Part shown: piece after piece, positions 53,553 through 64,000 of the stretch
Layout of the letters: each line of letters starts with the position of its first letter
How positions within the stretch are numbered: position 1 is the first letter of the stretch
NCBI RefSeq assembly: GCF_000143415.4
Contig: NW_003314296.1
Span: 1,684,302 to 1,748,301 of the forward strand
Direction of reading: 5' to 3'
Origin: Selaginella moellendorffii
Taxonomy: Eukaryota > Streptophyta > Lycopodiopsida > Selaginellales > Selaginellaceae
DNA: 64,000 bases
Position numbers and translations under genes: made by a program
Notes under the pieces: model-generated
What the model was told of the DNA's origin: nothing
What the model saw: the letters and a program-made list of their open reading frames with translations, nothing else
Databases searched by the model: none

Positions 53553-55780
53553 ATGGCGCTCTCAATCTGTTTATACTTTCTTCTAAGTTTAAGTGCCATC
53601 TCCATCTCTCAGGTCTTTACCTTTCTTATCTCGCGCGAAACAATCTTTTAAAGCCCATGGTTTGATTTTATTTCTAGGGACGAGATCAAGGAGACACTCA
53701 CATTGTCTATTTGGGGAATGTCGATAAATCCCTCCATCCAGACGCTGTTACAAGCTCCCATCACGCACTCCTTGGGGATGTTCTAGGAAGGTAAAACTCC
53801 AGAAGAAAAAAATTATGAATTCATCCAAATTCGTGTATTCCAGTGTCAAAGCTGCCAGAGAATCACTGGGTTTTAGCTATAGGCATGGATTTAGTGGCTT
53901 CTCGGCTCGTTTAACAGAAGAACAAGCTGCTCAACTCTCTGGTAACGCATCATAGAAACATTATACATAATCTAAGTCAGTCTTTATCCATATTGCAGGC
54001 CTCCCAAACGTCTTGTCCGTCTTTCGCAATGAATTCCACACGGTCCACACCACAGACTCATCGGAATTTCTGGGACTCTATGGAAGTGGAGAGAAATCCT
54101 TGTTTGGTGCTAGTGACGCTATTGAATCATCGTGGTTATGGAAGAAATCAAAATTTGGCAAGGACGTTATCATTGGTGTTTTGGATTCAGGTATTTCTCT
54201 CTTTCATCTTCTTGTTTTCATGGTGGGCAGGAGAAGGTCCGCCAACTTTGCTAGCATGGCAGAGGGCTTGGACTAATGTTGGTTTTCCCAGGAGTATGGC
54301 CAGAGTCGGAAAGCTTTTTGGATCATGGCATGGGACCAATCCCCAAAAGATGGAAAGGGGCTTGCGAAACTGGGGAGCAATTACGCTTCTCACTGCAACA
54401 AGTAAGAAACAACACTCTAAGTGAATTTAAATGTTTTCAACTTTTGATCTTTCAGGGCCCACGGCCTGCAAGAGGGTCCCGAGGTCTATGCAAAAGCACA
54501 CCAAGAACTTCTTTCCCCAAGAGATGTTCAAGGCCATGGAACTCACGTGGCTTCTACTGCCGGAGGCCGATTTGTGAGAAACGCAAACTGGTTTGGCTAT
54601 GCGAAAGGGACTCACGTCTCGCAATCTACAAGATATGCTGGAGAAACATCACGGAGGGCAGTGTAAGGTGCCCGGATTCTCACGTTCTCAGCGCATTTGA
54701 TATGGGAATCCACGATGGCGTGGATATCATTTCTGCATCTTTCGGTCGTTCAGCGGGTGATTACTTCCTTGATTCTACGTCCATTGGAGCGTTCCATGCC
54801 ATGCAGAAAGGCATTGTGGTGGTAGCTTCTGCTGGAAACGAGCAGCAAACTGTAGGTCCTGGCTCTGTGAAAAATGTAGCTCCTTGGGTCATCACTGTTG
54901 GAGCGAGCACTCTTGATCGATCCTATTTTGGAGACCTTTACCTTGGCAACAATAAATCATTTCGGGGTTTAAGTATGACGGAGCAAAGATTAAAAAAGCG
55001 GTGGTATCATCTTGCTGTGCCAACTTCCAACTTTTCAACCAGGTAAAATATCAATCTATAGATTTGAGTTAAAGAAATATTAATGCTGCAGGCAATTGTG
55101 TATGAGCCAGTCTTTGGAGCCCAAGAAAGTCCGGGGAAAGATTGTGGCATGCTTGAGAGGGCCGATGCATCCAGCATTCCAATCATTCGAAGTTTCTCGA
55201 GCTGGCGGAGCTGGGATTATCATTTGCAACTCCACTCTAGTCGATCAAAATCCTAGAAAGGAATTTCTTCCCTCGGTTCATGTCGATGAAGAAGTTGGAC
55301 AAGCCATCTTTTCATATATCAAATCTACAAGGTAAAATCTTCGTTCTTCTTTCTGTTTCTTACCTTTGTATGCCTGGCAGAAATCCTGTAGCGGATATAC
55401 AGCATCAGATATCATTGAGAAATCAAAAGCCTGCTCCTTTCATGGCACCTACTTCATCCTCTGGTCCCAACTTCATTGATCCAGACATTCTCAAGGTTTG
55501 TCAATGTTTTCTGTCTAGTTTGTTTTGGTAGTTTTTGAAGATTTTTGTTCTTTCAGCCGGGTTTTTGAAGATTTTTGTTCTTTCAGCCGGATATTACAGC
55601 TCCAGGAGTATACATTCTAGCAGCATACACTCAATTCAACAACTCGGAAGTACCATACCAATTTTCATCTGGAACCTCCATGTCTTGCCCTCACGTCACT
55701 GGGATTGTCGCCCTACTAAAATCCTGTCGTCCAGCCTGGAGTCCAGCAGCAATCAAATCAACCATAGTAACAACAGGTAA
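53553..55780 (+). pseudogene. Subtilase S6, broken (inverted twin of S4)
   Basis: Start ATG at 53553. It carries the same lesions as S4: the short GEQLRF exon, the lost KLIGARFF segment and the 22-nt deletion after GYAKG, which frame-shift the His block. It differs from S4 at the oxyanion loop (NEQQTVGPGS, as in S2) and in a 30-bp tandem duplication around the Ser-exon acceptor (55520-55590). The Ser exon reads [13 protein letters not shown] with one change (KSCRPAW). It stops at the VTTG intron donor (55780), where S7 sequence begins. The C-terminal domain is missing. Confidence 0.9.
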
Positions 55781-57300
55781 TGCGTCTTACAGAAGAACAA
55801 GCTTCTAACTCTCTGTTAACGCTCATAGAAATAAAAATGTAAGTCAATCTCTCCTCACGGCCTCCCAAACGTGTTGTCCGTCTTATCCACACGGTCCACA
55901 CCACAACCTCATGGGAGTTTCTCGGCATCTATGGAAATGGATAGAAATCCTCGTATAGTGAAGCTTGGTTATGGGGAAAAGCAAATTTTGGTAAAGACAT
56001 ATCATGGCATGGGACCAATGCCCGAAAGATGGAAAGGAACTTGCGAAACTGGGGAGCAATTCCACTCTTCTAACTGCAACAAGTAAAAGCAAGACTCACG
56101 TGAATCTAAATTTGTTCAACTTTTGATCTTTCAGGAAACTTATAGGTGCCAGATTCTTCTCTCGTGGCCTACAGGATGGTCCTGAGGCTTATGCAAAGGC
56201 AAACCAAGAAGTTCTTTCTCAAAGAGATATTGTCGGCCATGGAACTCACGTGGCTTCCACTGCCGGAGCCCAATTTGTGAGAAACACAAACTGGTTTGAC
56301 TATGCGAAAGGCACTGCAAAAGGTGGAGCTCCAGACCATGTCTTGCAATCTACAAGATATGCTGGAGAAACGTCACGGCCAGCACCAGACGGTGTGAAGA
56401 CGCTCACATTCTCAGCGCATTTGATATGGGAATCCACCACGGCGTGGATATCATTTCTGCATCTTTAGGTGGTTCAGCGGGTGATTACTTCCTTGATTCT
56501 ACGTCCATTGGAGCGTTCCATGCCATGCAGAAAGGCATTGTGGTGGTGGCTTGAAGGGCCGGGCTCGGTGGGAAATGTAGCCCCCTGGCTCATTACTGTT
56601 GGAGCGAGCACTCTTGATCGAGCCTACTTTGCAGATCTTTTCCTTGGCAACAATGAATCGTTTCGAGTAAGTATAGGGCGTATAGTCTATTATACATCTT
56701 CAGGGTTCTAGGTTTACGAGGCAAAGATTGTCAAAACGGAGGTATCATCTTGCTGCGAATGCCAATGTTGGCTTGAGCTTTCCAGCCAGGTAAAATAATT
56801 AATCTTTGATTTAAGTTCATTTGAAATTATTAATGATGCAGGCAAATGTGTATGAGCGGGTCTTTGGATTCCAAAGAAGTCCAGGGAAAGATTGTGGCAT
56901 GCTTGAGAGGGCCAATGCATCCACTTATGCGAAGTTTCTCGAGCTGGTGGAGCTGGGATTATTGTTTGAAGCTCCACTGAAGATCCTGGAAATGAGATTC
57001 TTTCTTCAGTTCATGTTGATGAAAGAGTTGGATAAGCCATCTTTTCATATATCAATTCTACAAGGTAAAAGCGTTATTTTCTTCCTTTCTTCCTTTCTGT
57101 TTCTTAGCTTTGTGTTTGGCAGAGATCTTATAGTGGATATACAGCATCAGATAACTTTGAGAAACCGAAAACCTGCTCCTTCCATGGCACCCTTTTCATC
57201 CTTTGGTCCCAACTCAGTTGATCCAGACATTCTCAATGTTTTATTGTTTTTTTTTTTCTTTCTTTTGGTAGTTTTTGATCTTTCAGCCCAATTGACAACC
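55781..57300 (+). pseudogene. Subtilase S7, broken
   Basis: Begins inside the propeptide (equivalent of TEEQAS..L). GIYGNG is followed by a stop. A deletion removes the whole Asp block (FGKD then SWHGMGP-like). The His block survives as [11 protein letters not shown], and HILSAFDMGIHHGVDIISAS is readable in a shifted frame. The Asn segment is cut (WW(W)LEGPGSVGN), and the Ser exon is missing. Same subfamily as S3 and S5. It lies in the right arm of the second inverted repeat, opposite S5. Confidence 0.85.
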
Positions 57301-57309
57301 ATATGACTT

Positions 57310-57640
57310 GTTCCATCTCACGGTGATCCTAGTTTTGAGTTTGTATGTGTGGTAAGAACCATCATGGATTAGGTAGAGAATGCAAACTCTGCAATTAACT
57401 TCACCACTCTCACAAGCAAGAATCCTCCTCGTCAAATATGGTCTTCCCACTGCTTTTGCCTGCAACAGTTGCATGCCCCGAAGTGAACAGCTTTGTCAAG
57501 GAATTTGATCCATTCTACAGATGGTCTCCCCCGCCAATGTCCTCACCACGGCAACTGGCATTGACATTTAGCTTGCCAATTCCACCTATGAGCAAGCTAG
57601 TGCATCGAAAGTGATCAACAACTCAAGAAGTGATGGGGGA
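57310..57640 (+). other. Tail module, S7 copy
   Basis: Copy of the S3 tail (CCTCCTCGTCAAATATGGTC; GTCAAGGAATTTGATCCATT). It leads into the retroelement region near 57640. Confidence 0.4.
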
Positions 57641-60600
57641 GACAACAAGTTGTATGCCTTGGCCGAACCCCACATCTGCATAGGCTTATCCATTGGTGGT
57701 AGCTAGAGCAATTGGTCATGCCTCTTGACTACTCCCATCTTTTTGATGGAGTGTGTAGAACGTAAACAAGAGAGATCGCACCAAGAAAGTAAATGACCTA
57801 GAATTAAGTGGAATTCTCAGAGGTAACAATTTTTTATTCACAATTTTTAAAATTTAATGTAGAAATTAAGATTCCTAGACAACTTCTCAATCCCCTCTAC
57901 ATGAATAGAGCAAAGTCTTTTAGCTTGTCTTTGGCTTGAAAATCAAATGTAAAACTTTACTAATTAACAATATTTCTTAATACATTTTCTTCTAGATACT
58001 TTATTTATGTGCCAAAATTAACCTTAGGTAACATATTTTCTATTGATTAACATAGAGGAAACACTTCCTTCACCACCAAAGTCTTTTTCTAATTTATTTG
58101 TATTGAGGGTACCATCTATAGAAGACCAAATGTTGCCACCAAAGCAAAATGATTTGGTTAGCATATTTAATATTTTAAGAATCTTTTTGTGCAAATAAGC
58201 ATTACTTATATCCTAGAAGATTGCTTACTTTAGTTTTTGGACACTTTTCCTTCAGAATATTCTACCATCGTATGATGAATGATTAGTGTACTTTTGAGGT
58301 TGTAGTTTGTGACTAGAATTATTGTTTCTTTTTAGTGTACTTCCTTCAACACTCCTACTCTAGCACTTTACTCTTGGTCACCATCTATTAGTGCTTATGT
58401 TTCAAAGAAGTGTGGTTTTATTTCCACAAGATTCATTTTGTTTTTATAATCATTCCGATAGTGGTTGTTATAATTGTAGTCAATTTGGTCATATAGCTAG
58501 TTTTATTATCAACCTTGTGGGTTTTGTCATCATTCTATATGTATTTCCCAATTTTGTTGTCAGCATCCAAATCATACTTATTTAGTTTCTCATTTTGTTT
58601 ATAAAACTTCTTTAAACTTATATTGCTACTAGTTTTAATAGACAACAACATCAAATATATACTATTGACAATGATTCATCCCCTAATATTTTATTTTGAA
58701 TAAAGGATTTTCAATATGATTATACTTATACTAATGGTGCTTTACTAACTATTTGTTCTTCAATTTACTATTATTATTGACTCTAGTGCCACATAACATA
58801 TAGTTGAGCACTCTAAATTTCATGATTATCAAGTTATTTTAGTTATGATTTATTATTTTCTTGGTGATAATTCTAAGAATTTTGTCAAAGGTGTTTGCAA
58901 ATTCTTCTTTGGTTTCTCAAAGGTGTTCTTCATATTCTATTACTTCTATAACATACATGAATTTGGAGTTGAACTCCAAGGCCATTGGTGAAATCGCGAA
59001 ATGGTTGGCTCAGTTGAGTATTTGGTTGCCAGTCAGATTACAAGTCCGACAAGAATAGAAAGAGAGGCTACACGATTGGCCGGTCGTACAACTCCTCGAT
59101 CCACACTAAGAACTTGGCCATCTGTTATGAAACAAGGGGTTAGTATGCACTTAATATCCCCTATGAGCACTAACTCCTGCATGCAAAATAATGTTTGACA
59201 CAATTTTGACATATTAGTGGCCTAACACGAAGAGAAAGGTACCCCACCAATTAAAGAAGCATTGAGTTTTGGCTTAAACCCAAGTCAAATGTAGAACAAG
59301 GAGCAATATAGTGTAATGGAAGCTAAAGTAATGTTTTAGGTGGTCAACCATGCAATTCAACTATTATCCATATTATACATTTGGAACCCCCCTCTAAGCT
59401 TTCACCTTAGTCCTAAGAGTTAGTCTCTTAAACAAGCTTAAAACTTACTAAATATGGAATGATGCTAAATGGTGAATGAACAACATCATAGGGTTCAAAA
59501 ACACTCTTTGCATTCCGTAAATATGCTTTCTAGATACTTTCTAGAAATAGTATAAGGATCTAGAACAGAACCAACACATAAGGCATAATAATGAGTAAGA
59601 TATTATATAGTAATATTGAGGGACCATACCCAATATCGTGGGGGTTCTTAACACTAGTAAGCAAACGAATGAATTTCTTGTAAGCTCTTGAGTTTGGACT
59701 TCCCAAGAGATTATCTAACACAGTATTACTCAAACTCAAAGGACACTTAACCCTAAATATCTTAAGACTTTTAATTGATTAGCAAAGAATTCTTATTCAT
59801 GGGCCCTTTCTTTCTATATTTAAACCCTATGGATCATCTCTCAAATAGTTCTCTTTTGTTGCTTACATTTCTTTAATTAGTATACTTGACTAATAAGATT
59901 TAGGAATTCCATCTTTATACTCATTTAGTCAAGTGCACACACAATAAGACCACAAAATGAACCAATAGTATCAACTTTCTACCATTATGATAGTAAGGAG
60001 AGAGTGTTCACAAAGAGTAACCGACAAGTATCTTTCGATATCTAAAATCACATTTGCAACACTGTCCCCACATTGGGAAAGATCAATGTCCTTATCAATG
60101 CATATCCCAGTTTGCAAAAAAAACAACTCTAAAAAATAACAAAAAACACATAACTTAAATAAGTGGGGAAAATTACCTCTCCTCTATATTAAAAGATGCT
60201 AAAACTCAAACACCCTTTTCATAAAATTCATTTTTAGCACTCTTAATTGCAACATAAAGCCTCATGCTTGGCAGAAGCATTCTATGCAACTTCTATCTAT
60301 ATAATCTAAATGTCATCATAAGAATCCTTGAGCACCTCATATAAAGTGTTGAAGTATGAGTTTAGACCTTCCACCTTTACTATCAGGGCTTTCACCTCCA
60401 CCTACACCATGTCGTGTAGAGTGTCCACTATAGCCTCAACCACTTGTGAGCTTGGAGCCTCCACTACGTCACATGGAACTTAGTCATTGATGAGTTTGTA
60501 TTACATATGAAACTCCTTTTTCACCATTTTATATGAAGACTCTTCTTCCTCCTTATGTCACACCTCCTTCTCCATCTCCTCATGTGAAAGCACTTTTTTC

Positions 60601-62350
60601 ATCTACCCATGTTACACCTCCTCACATAGAGGCACATCCTCTATTTCGTTACATTGCATCTCCTCATGTGGAATCACATCTTCCATTTCTTTATATTACA
60701 CCTCCTCGTGTGAAAGTACCTCTTCCATTTTGTCATGTTACACCTCCTCCTCCATCTCTTTGTGTTGCACTTCCTTGCATAGAGGCATTTCCTCCACCTC
60801 TTCACGTGGAGGGAGCTCCAAATCCTCTGGCATCTTGCAAAACTCCTCAAGTCATGAAATATGAAATTGTGCTCCAGACTCCACAACCCCACTACAAAAG
60901 GGTTACAAGAGTTAGCAAATGAATTTCAATTACATTAAATTGAATATTTATATTTCAAATGCAATTATTACACCATCTATAGTAATAAAAACTCTAGCCA
61001 ATATATGTTTCTAGAGTGTTGGTGCAACTTCCTTTGGCATCTCTAGTACAATAGAATCTTCCATGATTTGTAGTGGAATTGGTGTTCTTACGATTTGTAA
61101 AGGAACAAGACCATATTGAAAACCCTAAATATGCATGCTCTGTAGGTCTAGGGAATAGAGTACAACATGGTTCTCAATGTTGAGGCCATGCACACATAAG
61201 TAGCGAGCTCATTTTGAGCCTGAAAATTTGTGACACTCACCCCATCAGGGCATGAATGTTTCTCTTGGGAAATAAAAAAATAACAAGTGTGTTAATGGAA
61301 AGAATTTTATAATGCTATGCACTTACTAATATCTTTGCACATGAACTCAACGATATATGGTTGATCTCAAAACATTGCTATCCCTTAATCTCCATTCATG
61401 CTCTATATAAAACACAAGTACATGTTGTTTACTATGCATTTCAAAGCTTACCAACAAGGGACTAGTGCAAAAGTGTGTTCACATGAGTGTGGTCATGTAT
61501 ACGTATGGGCCAAACAATTGACAAAAGTAGAGGGCATCACTTGTATGCCCCCTTCCACATCATGGAAACACCTACATAATTGCTATAGAGAGAATTGAAA
61601 AACTTATAAGGAATCATTATAAACATTTACTTGCATGTAAGTGTAGTGTTTCAATGCCTTGTGATTAAGCATAAAGTTTATGCCTAAATAAAGGAAAGAT
61701 TACCTCACTTGGAGTTGCAATGCACATGAGCAAACAAATAAAATCTCTAACCCACAATCTGATGCAATGCCAACCACAAGTCCATAGGGACAACACAATG
61801 CACCTAACACATGAAGGAATGAAGATCATAGCTGCCTAAACGCAAAGAGTTCTCACCTAAACCTTGATCAATGCATGCTTTTTAAGCACCTATCTCGTGA
61901 CACACAAAAAGATGGAGAGCCACCCACCTGCAAACCCTAATTAATGTGTGCTTGCTGTGCCCATTGCTTCATGAAACTTGCTTTTGAAGCCCTCATGTTG
62001 AGCCCAAGATTGTGTGGAAGTAGTGTAGTACGAAAAACAAAAAAAACATCGCTATATTCATATGAGGTCATAGAAAATGGAGAGGCCACAATACCTTCTA
62101 GTCCTTGACAACATCTCAGGCAATAGACAAAGTTTTTGGTTTTTGGTGGGGGAAAAAGTATGTTTATAGCCGAGGATTGACTTGTAGCATGCAATAGCAA
62201 TAATCTTCACCCATCCGTGCATGAGTGGATAGTCTGTTCAGTTACTGTAATGGCAACTAAGGAGGCTCCACCACTTTGCCATAGGCTCTTGCTTCTTGGC
62301 ACCCAGCCAAAGAGTCACCTTAGAGCACTTCCACCTGTGTCTATTTTTTT
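57640..62350. mobile_element. Retroelement-derived region (right arm of the second inverted repeat)
   Basis: Reverse complement of 42.45-47.64 kb with moderate divergence. It contains a copia-like knuckle (GCYNCSQFGHIASF, 58391-58585 plus), a protease block (DSSAT near 58780, HSKFHDYQVI near 58810), and the LTR-start counterpart CATTTGCAACA at about 60051. It also holds the Glu-rich repeat (60380-60900) and the block at 62.1-62.35 kb shared with 42.45-42.75 kb. The proline-rich frame 60533-60922 is the antisense of the Glu-rich repeat. Confidence 0.6.
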
Positions 62351-62640
62351 GTGACAAAGCTTACAGGCCATGCTTCTTCGTGGTGGAAAAACTATATTAA
62401 AACTAATCTAAGGCTGACTTCTTGAAATGATTTGACAGAAGTTTTCCATGCTTCATTTATCAAGAAGTTTGAAGAGGTTGATTTTGTGAACCAGCTGTTA
62501 GAGATCTGGCAGGGGACTTTGTCTTTGGATGCATATTCCGTGATCTTTGCCTTAGTTTCATGAGCATCTATAATGAGCTACTAAAGGTGCAATGTTTCAT
62601 CAAAGGATTAAACTCAGTGGATGTGTGTAAGCCATAAATT
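62350..62640 (+). mobile_element. Retrotransposon gag fragment
   Basis: Reads LTGHASSWWKNYIKTNLRLT, then FHASFIKKFEEVDFVNQL, then QGTLSLDAYSVIFA in shifted frames. The WW, F..F and QG..S...Y..F pattern is that of the retrotransposon gag domain typical of Ty3/gypsy elements. Stops (after LTS, and at LVS) mark it as dead. It starts where the second inverted repeat ends. Confidence 0.65.
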
Positions 62641-63400
62641 TTTCCTTTCCAATTTGCAAGAGCAGCTCCCACTCTCAAAAGGGAAACCGACTGCAGTGCT
62701 CCCAACTCATGTGGAGTGGTGCCCCACTTGAGTATCTTGTGGCTCATTGGTGCTCGCCCTTCCTAGGGGCTTGGGCCTTCCCTTCAGGATCGAAGTGGGG
62801 GGGGTAAAAGTACCCATATTGGGCTGTTAGGCCACGGTGTTTCGCCCCGGTGTCCCGAAGCAAGTATTGCACCCAAGGCTTAGGATTTAGAGGGTCCCAT
62901 AATCAAATCTTGTTGTACCAAGGGATGTTAAGAACTTGGAGGCTTGGTATGCTTGGCTTCTTGTGCTTGCGGGGAGCATAGCCGAACCTTAAGTCCAATC
63001 TAACCCGGGGAGGGGGATTGGGAGAGATTTGGGAATCCGTAAATGGATGGCTAACACTCCGTTGCTCATGCAGTGAGTAGCTGAAACTAAGTAGGACCAA
63101 GTAGGAGTTGGTGCAATAGGTGTGAGGGAACTTAGCAAAGGCTAAGGCGGGGTTGGTCGGATAGACGAGGTAAGGTGGAGCACTTCCTTGGATGGCCCCT
63201 CCAACACCACCCGAGTCCATGTTCACTCCCACCCAAGGCCCCTTAGTCCTAGTCTCAACCTCAAGTCAGTTTGGAAGCACCACTGGAGAGTTCCTTCAAA
63301 ATTGGTTCCTAAACCTCACTATCCCTACTATACTTTTAGAACCCCTTGTAGCCCCCTCCCTTAGAAGACACACACTTTGGGCTTTCACCCCTCGACCTGT
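62640..63400. other. Repeat-like non-coding DNA
   Basis: No gene recognised. A G-run (62796-62804) and a purine-rich GGGGAGGGGGATTGGGAGAG near 63006 resemble retroelement polypurine tracts. Frames at 62903-63232 (minus) and 63192-63635 (plus) are unsupported. Confidence 0.35.
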
Positions 63401-63404
63401 ATTA

Positions 63405-63680
63405 GTACTTGGACTTAGTTTTAGACTTGATCTCAGACTCGATCTTGGACCCGACTTCGGACTCAGTCTCGGACTCGACCTTGGACCCGATCTCGGACGC
63501 GACTTCAAATTTGACCTCGGACTCAGTCTCGGACCCAATCTCGGATCTCGAACTCTGTCTCAAACTTGGTCTCGAACTCGGTCTCGGAGTCAGTCTCGGA
63601 CTCGATCCCGGACTCTATCTCGAACTCAGTCTTAGAGTTGGTCTTGGACTCGATCTCAGACTCAATCCCATCCGATGAAC
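63405..63680. repeat. Short-period minisatellite (CTCGGACTCGAT-type)
   Basis: About 275 bp of degenerate units based on (C/T)T(C/T)GGACTCGA(T/C), with a 6-bp sub-period and a 12- to 18-bp higher period. It reads as Leu-Asp-Leu-Gly or Ser-Arg-Thr-Arg strings in different frames, so the open frames across it are by-products. Confidence 0.75.
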
Positions 63681-64000
63681 TCTTTATCATTTCAATTATG
63701 CTTTTGGCAATCTTTTAGTCTACGATACCTTGGGGAGTTGGTTCCTTACAACTCCACCACCTATAAAAGAAGTTTGATACCCACATCGAACATCTCTTTT
63801 TAATCCTACGACTTGTTGCCCATGTCTCCAAGGGCATCCCCCCACTTAGCGGTGTGCCTAAATTAGCCTCCTTAGCCAAGAGCCCATAACAACGGAATAT
63901 AGGTGTCCTTATACCCCTCATCTCACCACGCCCTAGTATAGGGTCGAGACTTGAACCCATCCTTGCTTTACTAGGGGGTTGGGACTTGAACCCAACCTCT
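63681..64000. other. Repeat-like DNA at the window end
   Basis: GACTTGAACCCA occurs twice (about 63950 and 63983), about 33 bp apart; the reverse complement GGTTCAAGTC(C/T) resembles a tRNA B box or the T-arm of a tRNA-related repeat. No tRNA fold is supported. Confidence 0.3.

Noticed and set aside
60533-60922. 129-codon proline-rich open frame
   Set aside because: It is the antisense of the Glu-rich repeat; its inverted counterpart at 44.7-45.1 kb is broken, so there is no evidence of selection.
42450-62350. CRISPR-like or plastid-derived repeats
   Set aside because: No regular short repeat-spacer array and no plastid gene; the repeats are long, inverted and retroelement-like.
63192-63678. 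Open frames of 147 and 89 codons with Leu-Asp or Ser-Arg strings
   Set aside because: They are read-through of a 6/12-bp minisatellite in several frames.

Overview
This is plant nuclear DNA, most likely from a lycophyte close to Selaginella (inference). The evidence is compact genes with many introns of only about 45-65 nt, a histone H3.3, an LHCII chlorophyll a/b protein, a KAC-type kinesin-14, and repeat-rich intergenic DNA. A run of N at 17496-17669 marks an assembly gap.

Region 1 (1-21 kb) is mostly ordinary genes. It holds the 3' end of a plastid acyl-ACP thioesterase, a TIR-bounded MITE-like element, and a 152-bp tandem duplication. Next come a complete 23-exon KAC kinesin (3767-8913), 3 kb of AT-rich DNA, and a decayed subtilase relic (11.85-12.47 kb, minus). 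A GRWD1/Rrb1-type WD40 gene (minus) is divergently paired with histone H3.3 (plus) across about 240 bp. A decayed purple acid phosphatase follows, then LHCB2 with the gap, an unassigned fragment, and an intact ALDH2-family gene (18653-20657, minus).

Region 2 (21-57.6 kb) is a rearranged subtilase (S8 serine protease) cluster. Two copies are intact, S1 (21818-24658) and S2 (27486-30338). Five are broken: S3 plus, S4 minus, S5 minus, S6 plus, S7 plus. A 2OG-Fe(II) oxygenase gene travelled with the subtilases as four broken copies. The block LHCB2-ALDH-S1-oxygenase is repeated in reverse order and orientation at 34.3-42.5 kb, where every gene is broken; the ALDH copy carries a clean 1-kb internal inversion. 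S4 with its upstream DNA (36.64-39.83 kb) recurs inverted as S6 (52.56-55.78 kb) with very high identity. A second inverted repeat joins 42.45-49.1 kb (retroelement plus S5) to 55.8-62.35 kb (S7 plus retroelement), centred near 52.5 kb.

Region 3 (42.5-64 kb) is mostly repeats: Ty1/copia-like gag/protease remnants in three copies, a glutamate-rich repeat ORF remnant in two copies, a tRNA-related SINE-like insertion at about 52 kb, a retrotransposon gag fragment at 62.4 kb, and a short-period minisatellite at 63.4 kb.

The intact genes serve separate housekeeping or photosynthetic roles and form no pathway. The main novelty is architectural: stacked tandem and inverted duplications of a protease cluster, with gene conversion-like mosaics, filler DNA from other genes and possible hairpin-forming arms. 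Identity statements rest on reading and comparing the sequence by eye; no search was run.
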